Source: Melitaea cinxia (Eukaryota > Arthropoda > Insecta > Lepidoptera > Nymphalidae). Taken from it: DNA of 64,000 nt. Each line of letters opens with the position of its first letter. Position 1 is the stretch's first letter. Below the pieces are notes generated by a model that was not told the DNA's origin, ran no database searches, and saw only the letters and a program-made list of their open reading frames with translations. Positions 50,801 to 53,800 of the stretch are shown here, one piece after another. The stretch lies in the NCBI RefSeq assembly GCF_905220565.1, contig NC_059414.1, positions 10,290,001-10,354,000 of the forward strand, read 5' to 3'. Made by a program: the position numbers and the translations under genes.

Positions 50801-53800
50801 CTTCCCCTTTATAACTTAACTTAAAAATTGATCCAGCCCTTTCGTTAAAATGTAGCTTATATGACACGTTCGTAGATTTACCATAGCAGCGCCATCTATT
50901 GATTACTTACTCAACCCAGTCGAAAGGTATCGACATCTGTTAGAATCATTTGGAGTTAACAGATAATTGTGACTGTCAAATAATAACAGACAAATAATTA
51001 GCAATAAATTAAAATTGCGACTATAATTTGAGATTTAAACTATCCTATCTCTCAAGTTGGATCGAACTGCACATAGTGTGCGAATTTTATTATAATCGGT
51101 TAAGTGGTTTAGGAGTCCATTGAGGACAAACATTGTGACACGAGATTTATATATATTAAGATATGTTATTGTATTGATCGTTGTTGTGTACAATAAAGAG
51201 TATCTATCTACATATCTATTAAATATAAGCTCGCATGTGGATGCGCAGGTGGACGAGACATTCCAGCTGAGCTCGGAGAAGCCGATCAGCCACATGGCGG
51301 TGGCGCGCGGCGCCGTGTGGCTGGCGCTGCGCAACGCCGCCGCGCTGCGCTGCTACCGCGCGCCCGCCGCCCCCGCCGCCGGCCGCGAGCTGCTGGCCGA
51401 GCTCAGCCTCACGCCGCACGTCACCAAGATGCTGCACGGTACGGCGCGACTGCCCCCAGCGCGCTGCTCCCGGGGACTAGGCTGGCGGATGCGTGACGAG
51501 AGCGTTGCGGAGAGTGCGATCGGCGGGGCGAACGCAAGTTGAAAGGGAGATATGTCTTGGTGAATGCGTGACGAGAATTTTACAAATAGTGTGATCGGAC
51601 GAGGCGAAGTTGAGAAGTATTTCTTAGTGAAGATAGAAAGAGAGATTTGCGTTTTGTAAGTTTTATTTCAGTTGTGTGATCTGTTCATAGCAGCTTTTCC
51701 TTTCTTTTCGAAATGAATTTCTTTACGCACGCTTGACTTGGGGTAAGCTGGTGAATGCGTGACGAGAGTTTTACGAAAAGTGTGATCGGGCGAGGTGAAG
51801 TTGAGAGGAAAATATAACTTAGTGAAGATAAAAAGAGAGAGTTACGTTTCGTAAGTTTTATTTCAGTTGTGTGGCCTAAAACAAATTCGTTTTTTACTAT
51901 AATTTTTTTATGAAGTGAATACTCCTTTAGCGACGTTGTGCACTTTTTTTGTGATAGGTAATAAACTCGGGTCAGCTGATCACATCAGTCTACAGGAAAC
52001 GTAGCCTAATCGAAAATTCGTAAGACAGAGGACGATTCGTAGACCGCCGGGCGGCGTAGAAGAGAAAGTATCTCTCAAAGTATCTCTTTCTACCGTGCGG
52101 CGAAAATGTATACCAACGCCTAAAGTTTCGTTTAGACGTTAGCACGTTCGTGTGTTTGTATTACAGTGTGCCACGCGCATCCATTAAAATAATTGTAATA
52201 ATTCTAATAGCGCAATAAATAAATATTGCTTTTTACCACATAAATAATAGCACTTTTCTACTGATAATTAAAGCAATTCGTGCAAAATATTCCTTAACCA
52301 TTCCAAAATATCAAAAATGCACAACGTTAATATTCAAATTTTCACTTCTGCCGGCACTCCCGGAGTGCAACCCGTTATTTTTTTTTTTTTTAATTTCTAT
52401 ATAACTCATGATAAGTTCCATTTTAGAAATAACTAATAAAATATTTTTATAAGTATTTTAATTTCCTAACTACAAATACTCGTGTTTAATAACAGAAACG
52501 TGTTTAGTTATCTTAAGTAAACACACACTACACAACTAAATACAAACAACATAACAACCGCCCCTAACCGCCCCTTGTACCTTGTTTCCTTTTTACTGCG
52601 CATTATTCCTGTTTTTGGTGTAAAATAAAGTATATTATTATTATTATATAAAGCAAAACTATTGTACTGTACTGTGTGTCTACGGTATTAAAAATATAGC
52701 CACCCCCTCTCTTCCCGTGGGTGTCGTAAGAGGCGATTAAGGGATAACACAGTTCCGCTACAACCTTGGAACTTAAAAAGCCGACCGGTGGCGGGATAAC
52801 CATCGAACTGCTGTCTTTGAAATACACAAGGCCGAAGACGGTCAGCGGCGTCTTCGATGCGACAAAGCCAGCCCTGCGGTCACCGACCCGCCTGCCCAGC
52901 GTGGTGACTGTGGGCAACACACATGAGTTCACGCCATTTTGGTGCGAACTTGTGGAGGCGTACGTCCAGCAGTGGACTGTATAGGCTGTAATGACGATAA
53001 AGCCAAGCACCTGAGCTGGTTTGTCCCCGCAGGCTGCGACGACATCATCCGCCAGCACAAGGCGGCGTGCCTGCGCGTGACGGCGCTGCTGGCGCACCGC
53101 GACACGCTGTGGGTGGGCACGAGCGCCGGCGTGCTGCTCACCGCGCCGCTGCACGCCGCGCCCGACAAGCGCTCCGGCGCCTTCGCCGTGCCGCAGCTCA
53201 CCGGTAACGCCGACACCTTGTTCCAATATCACTATAGTCTGTTCAACGAGGAGAGATACCAAATGTAAACGACGGCGGAACAAACGAAATGTAGTCTATC
53301 TCTTTCTATCTTGTCTGTTTGCTATCTGCTTCACGTCTCTCTGGAAGGTCGAACGATATTTTAACTGGCCTTGAAAACAATCGGACCGCGTACGGCCCTT
53401 TGAATTTGTATTATTTATTTTTATTTCATTTCGTGTCCTGAAGCGCTCGGGTGATTTTTTATATTTCGATAATTATTATTTGAGAAGTATCAAATATTAA
53501 ATACATAATTATATTTAATTCAGTAATTACAAAATATAAATATATTTTACATTTAAAATTTTTGTGTAAGTAAAAAAAAAAGGTTACAAAACCCTACATA
53601 GTTGAACGACCTCGCATTTGGTTTGTTTATATTTGGTATCTTGACTCGTCGAACGCACTATACGTCGGCAACGGCGTCGTCGGCGTCGGCTATTCTAATG
53701 TCAAGCGATTACCGCAGCTTATACACGTCTGCAACACCAGAAGCATTGCAAGCGCGTTGCCGACCCTATCCCCTATTCCCCCCAGGAGCTCTGGTCACCT

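Noticed and set aside
51035..51542. Overlapping ORFs on both strands around exon 16
   Set aside because: Only 51,249-51,438 (+) is coding. The flanking parts are repeat M and MITE F, and the reverse ORFs reflect high GC content with few stops.
52603..53283. Long minus-strand ORF (226 codons) over intron 16 and exon 17
   Set aside because: It is a composite of the family A repeat read backwards and the reverse of GC-rich exon 17; the plus-strand exon has splice sites, phase and strong similarity.
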